A DNA stretch of 64,000 bases from Flavobacterium aestivum (lineage in GTDB: Bacteria > Bacteroidota > Bacteroidia > Flavobacteriales > Flavobacteriaceae): positions 620,001 to 684,000 of the forward strand of contig NZ_CP113977.2 in assembly GCF_026870175.2 (NCBI RefSeq), written 5' to 3'. Below, in pieces: positions 61,591 through 64,000 of the stretch. The stretch's first letter is position 1, and every line of letters begins with the position of its first letter. A program made the translations under genes and the position numbers. The notes beneath the pieces are model-generated. The model did no database searches, was not told the origin of the DNA, and saw nothing but the letters and a program-made list of their open reading frames with translations.

Positions 61591-62964
61591 CTATTTTGAA
61601 AACTCAACTGTTTTTAGCTTATTCCAACCTCCGCGAGTAAAGTCTGGAATTTCTACTGGGGCAGAATTATTATTAAGTGAAATCTCTGTTAGAGGTCCTA
61701 AACAGCTCCATTCAGCCATGTCATACACATCCATATCTAATGGAAGTCCGTTTTGAAGACAGTGAATCAAGCGGTAATCCATTATAAAATCCATACCACC
61801 ATGACCGCCAACTTCCTTAGCTTGCTCTTCTATACCAACAACTATAGGGTGCTTGTATTTTTGCATCATAGCTTTTTTTACATCGTCTGGCATATACTCC
61901 TCTGCTGTTAGTTTTTTATGATTTGGTACAATATCTGGACCTATCACTGATTCATCCAATGCATAACCCTCTGATGGATATTTATTAGCAAAACCTTTTG
62001 TCCCTGTAAGTTGGTACATGCGACTATATGGTCTAGGATTTGCCACATCATGCTGAATCTGAATTGTTTTCCCGTTTTGGGTACGAATCATGGTCATGGT
62101 ATGGTCTCCATTTTTGAAATCTTTCAAATCTACTCCAGTCTTTTCTTTGATAAATGCTGGAATTCCAACGACTTTAGTATCCATAGAAACCAAATAATTC
62201 ATTTTGTCTCCACGATGTATATTTAATGCCAAACAAGCTGGTCCCATACCATGTGTAGCATAAATATCTCCACGGTGTGCTTTGTTGTAATCCAAACGCC
62301 AGTTGTTCCAGTAATCTTCCCAATAGGGTTCTAGATTATGAATATACGATCCCTCTGCATGAAGAACTTCTCCAAACAGGCCTTGTTGTGCCATGTTCAA
62401 AGAAGTCAACTCGAAGAAATCATACACGCAGTTTTCTAATTGCATACAATGCTTTCTTGTTTTCTCAGATGTATTGATCAATTCCCAGATTTCGTCCATT
62501 GTCAATGCACCTGGTACTTCTATTACCACATGTTTTCCATCTTTCATAGCTTGTACACCAATGTTGGCATGATTCTTCCAGTCTGTGGCAATGTAAACTA
62601 AATCTACATTTGGAAGCGCTGTCACTTTTTTCCAAGAATCTGCCCCAAAGAATTCTTGAGCTTTAGGAAAACCTCTTTTTACAAGAGTTGCATTTGCTGC
62701 TTTGGTACGATCTTCTAACATATCACATACAGCAACTATTTCTACTCCTTTTATGTGAGTCATACGCTCTACAGCACCTGAACCTCTCATTCCTAAACCA
62801 ATATAAGCAACACGAACTGTGGACAATGGTGCTGTGGCCAAACGCAATACATCTGTTTGACCTTTAGGACGTTTTGGCGTAACCGTTTTAATCATCTGTG
62901 CCGATACATTGGCTATTACCAGCATACATGCTAACAGAACATGCTTAATCATTCTTGTCTTCAT
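61591..62964 (-). CDS. Gfo/Idh/MocA oxidoreductase fold, GH109-like glycosidase
   Basis: A 457-residue protein with a signal peptide (MKTRMIKHVLLACMLVIANVSAQ), so it is exported. The N-terminal Rossmann domain has VAYIGLGMRGSGAVERM, and VVIEVPGALTMDEIWEL and MQLENCVYDFFELTSLN follow as in GH109. GH109 enzymes use tightly bound NAD+ to cleave alpha-N-acetylgalactosamine. Together with the adjacent GH35 gene it suggests breakdown of a host- or algal-type glycan. The 155 bases upstream separate it from the GH35 gene on the same strand. Confidence 0.85.
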   Translation of the reverse strand: MKTRMIKHVLLACMLVIANVSAQMIKTVTPKRPKGQTDVLRLATAPLSTVRVAYIGLGMRGSGAVERMTHIKGVEIVAVCDMLEDRTKAANATLVKRGFPKAQEFFGADSWKKVTALPNVDLVYIATDWKNHANIGVQAMKDGKHVVIEVPGALTMDEIWELINTSEKTRKHCMQLENCVYDFFELTSLNMAQQGLFGEVLHAEGSYIHNLEPYWEDYWNNWRLDYNKAHRGDIYATHGMGPACLALNIHRGDKMNYLVSMDTKVVGIPAFIKEKTGVDLKDFKNGDHTMTMIRTQNGKTIQIQHDVANPRPYSRMYQLTGTKGFANKYPSEGYALDESVIGPDIVPNHKKLTAEEYMPDDVKKAMMQKYKHPIVVGIEEQAKEVGGHGGMDFIMDYRLIHCLQNGLPLDMDVYDMAEWSCLGPLTEISLNNNSAPVEIPDFTRGGWNKLKTVEFSK

Positions 62965-63118
62965 AACGAATTAATTATATTAAAAAAATTGAATTAAATA
63001 GCACCACAATACCTTTCTAATGGGGAATCCTAAACTTAATTTTAAATCCTAAACTTTAAAAAACTCCACTAGGAAAAAGTCTAATGAAGTTTTTCAACTA
63101 ACCAAAATACATTCATTT

Positions 63119-64000
63119 TTACTTTTCCTCTCCTTTTTCAGGTTGCAAACTTTCTAATATGGGTGTTTCTACAGTTCCTACTGACGTTTGTATTTTATCA
63201 TTTTTTTGTTCAAAAATCACAATCTCATTAGCTCCTTCCTTTAACCAGCATCCCGGAACATATAAGGTTTGTTGCGGACCTACACTCCAATAACGACCAA
63301 TATTGATTCCGTTAATAAAAATTATTCCTTTACCCCAATCACGCATGTCGAGAAAAGTATCTCCTGTTGTACTCAGGTTGAAAGTTCCTTGATAGACTGT
63401 GGGAGATCCAACTTTTACCATGTTTTTGGCATCGGTTAGGTTAGGCACTACATCCATCGGTAACGAGTACATGTTCCAATCTCCTGTGATCGTTTGCCCA
63501 TTAATGATTACTGGCGAAATAATTCCTTTTGTGCTGTTTATAATATCGGCTCCATAATTAATACGCCCCATATTTTCTACGATGATATCTAAAGTAGCAT
63601 TAAAAGGCACATCTATCATACAATCGTATTTTTTATAATAGCGATTCAATTCGGCTACTTTCACACCATTTACATATACAATTGCATAATCACGAAGTCC
63701 TTTTAATTCTAATTTTCCGCTAATAGGCTGTTTGAATTTTTTACTGTACCAAACATAACCATGACCTTGATTTAAATCTTCAAAAGTCAAAGGAGAATCT
63801 GCTGTAACTGCTTTTACTTTGCTTTTTAGATATTCTAAACTAACGGCTTTTGTTAATTGAATATTTGGAATTGTAATTACCGGAATTTTTGCAGGAACTG
63901 CTGGTGTTTTAGGGCTCTTCAATATATTGCGCAAAGCATTATATTTTTCTGTTCCCCAACCAGCTTCACTTATAGGGGCATCATAGTCATAAGTAGTTAA
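63119..64000 (-). CDS. GH35 beta-galactosidase, 5' end beyond the window
   Basis: The minus-strand frame is open to base 64000, so the start lies beyond the window; 293 residues of the C-terminal part are visible. A TTG at 63934 is not a real start because in-frame sequence upstream carries TTYDYDAPISEAG, a block typical of GH35. The visible part has jelly-roll-like domains (LELKGLRDYAIVYVNGVKVAEL; GTFNLSTTGDTFLDMRDWGKGIIFING; NIGRYWSVGPQQTLYVPGCWL), as in the C-terminal half of bacterial and animal GH35. It would remove terminal beta-galactose. Confidence 0.88.
   Translation of the reverse strand, partial: LTTYDYDAPISEAGWGTEKYNALRNILKSPKTPAVPAKIPVITIPNIQLTKAVSLEYLKSKVKAVTADSPLTFEDLNQGHGYVWYSKKFKQPISGKLELKGLRDYAIVYVNGVKVAELNRYYKKYDCMIDVPFNATLDIIVENMGRINYGADIINSTKGIISPVIINGQTITGDWNMYSLPMDVVPNLTDAKNMVKVGSPTVYQGTFNLSTTGDTFLDMRDWGKGIIFINGINIGRYWSVGPQQTLYVPGCWLKEGANEIVIFEQKNDKIQTSVGTVETPILESLQPEKGEEK

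Noticed and set aside
1..64000. tRNA or rRNA genes
   Set aside because: A read of the intergenic regions on both strands found no TTCGANTC-type loop with matching arms and no rRNA-like sequence.

Overview
The window is chromosomal DNA of an AT-rich Bacteroidota, almost certainly a Flavobacterium or close relative. The evidence is a gliding-motility lipoprotein (GldH), a secreted peptidase with a type 9 secretion C-terminal sorting domain, many promoters of the Bacteroidota type (TTG, about 21 bases, then TAnnTTTG), near absence of Shine-Dalgarno sites, and low-GC genes punctuated by GC-rich intergenic repeats. I found no rRNA, tRNA, CRISPR array, prophage or intact insertion sequence.

Layout. 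Positions 1-6.6 kb hold a truncated metallopeptidase, serS, small secreted proteins, an M1 aminopeptidase and a cytosolic unknown. Positions 6.9-24.2 kb are housekeeping and accessory enzymes: PhzF-like, metG, HAD, CAT-like acyltransferase, ferritin, a short SSB, a serine beta-lactamase-like hydrolase, VOC, DUF1569, a GNAT-nitrilase fusion, an M28 membrane peptidase, a YeeZ-like NAD(P)-binding protein and a DMT exporter. Positions 24.3-29.7 kb carry an M13 peptidase, SCO and the feoA-feoB-FeoB-associated operon. Positions 31.9-37.6 kb are a metal locus: mntH (Nramp fused to a universal stress domain) and mntR on one strand, divergent from a di-haem DUF1111 protein, a Rieske protein and a porin. 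Then come a bacilliredoxin, a beta-barrel protein, succinyl/acetoacetyl-CoA transferase (scoAB) and a ricT-gldH-PBP1A operon.

Positions 45.7-51.2 kb hold an arylsulfatase and a tRNA uridine-34 hydroxylation locus: a U32 protein of the TrhP type, a ferredoxin overlapping it, and a TrhO-type rhodanese hydroxylase whose C-terminus has gained a copy of the U32 C-terminal domain. SulP, PPK2, a three-gene RND efflux operon, a bestrophin-like membrane protein and the start of a glycan-degradation cluster (GH109-like and GH35) complete the window.

The most interesting signals are: (1) the TrhO-U32_C fusion beside trhP and ferredoxin, with a GC-rich repeat inserted in frame in the fusion linker; (2) three TGAT-N4-ATCA boxes of the CRP/FNR type in front of feoAB, trhP-fdx and the RND operon, two of them centred about 40 bases upstream of the inferred start site; (3) alternating CTAAAA half-sites in the gap shared by mntH and the DUF1111-Rieske-porin operon, suggesting one MntR-controlled metal system. 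The regulatory claims are inferred from sequence pattern and position only.
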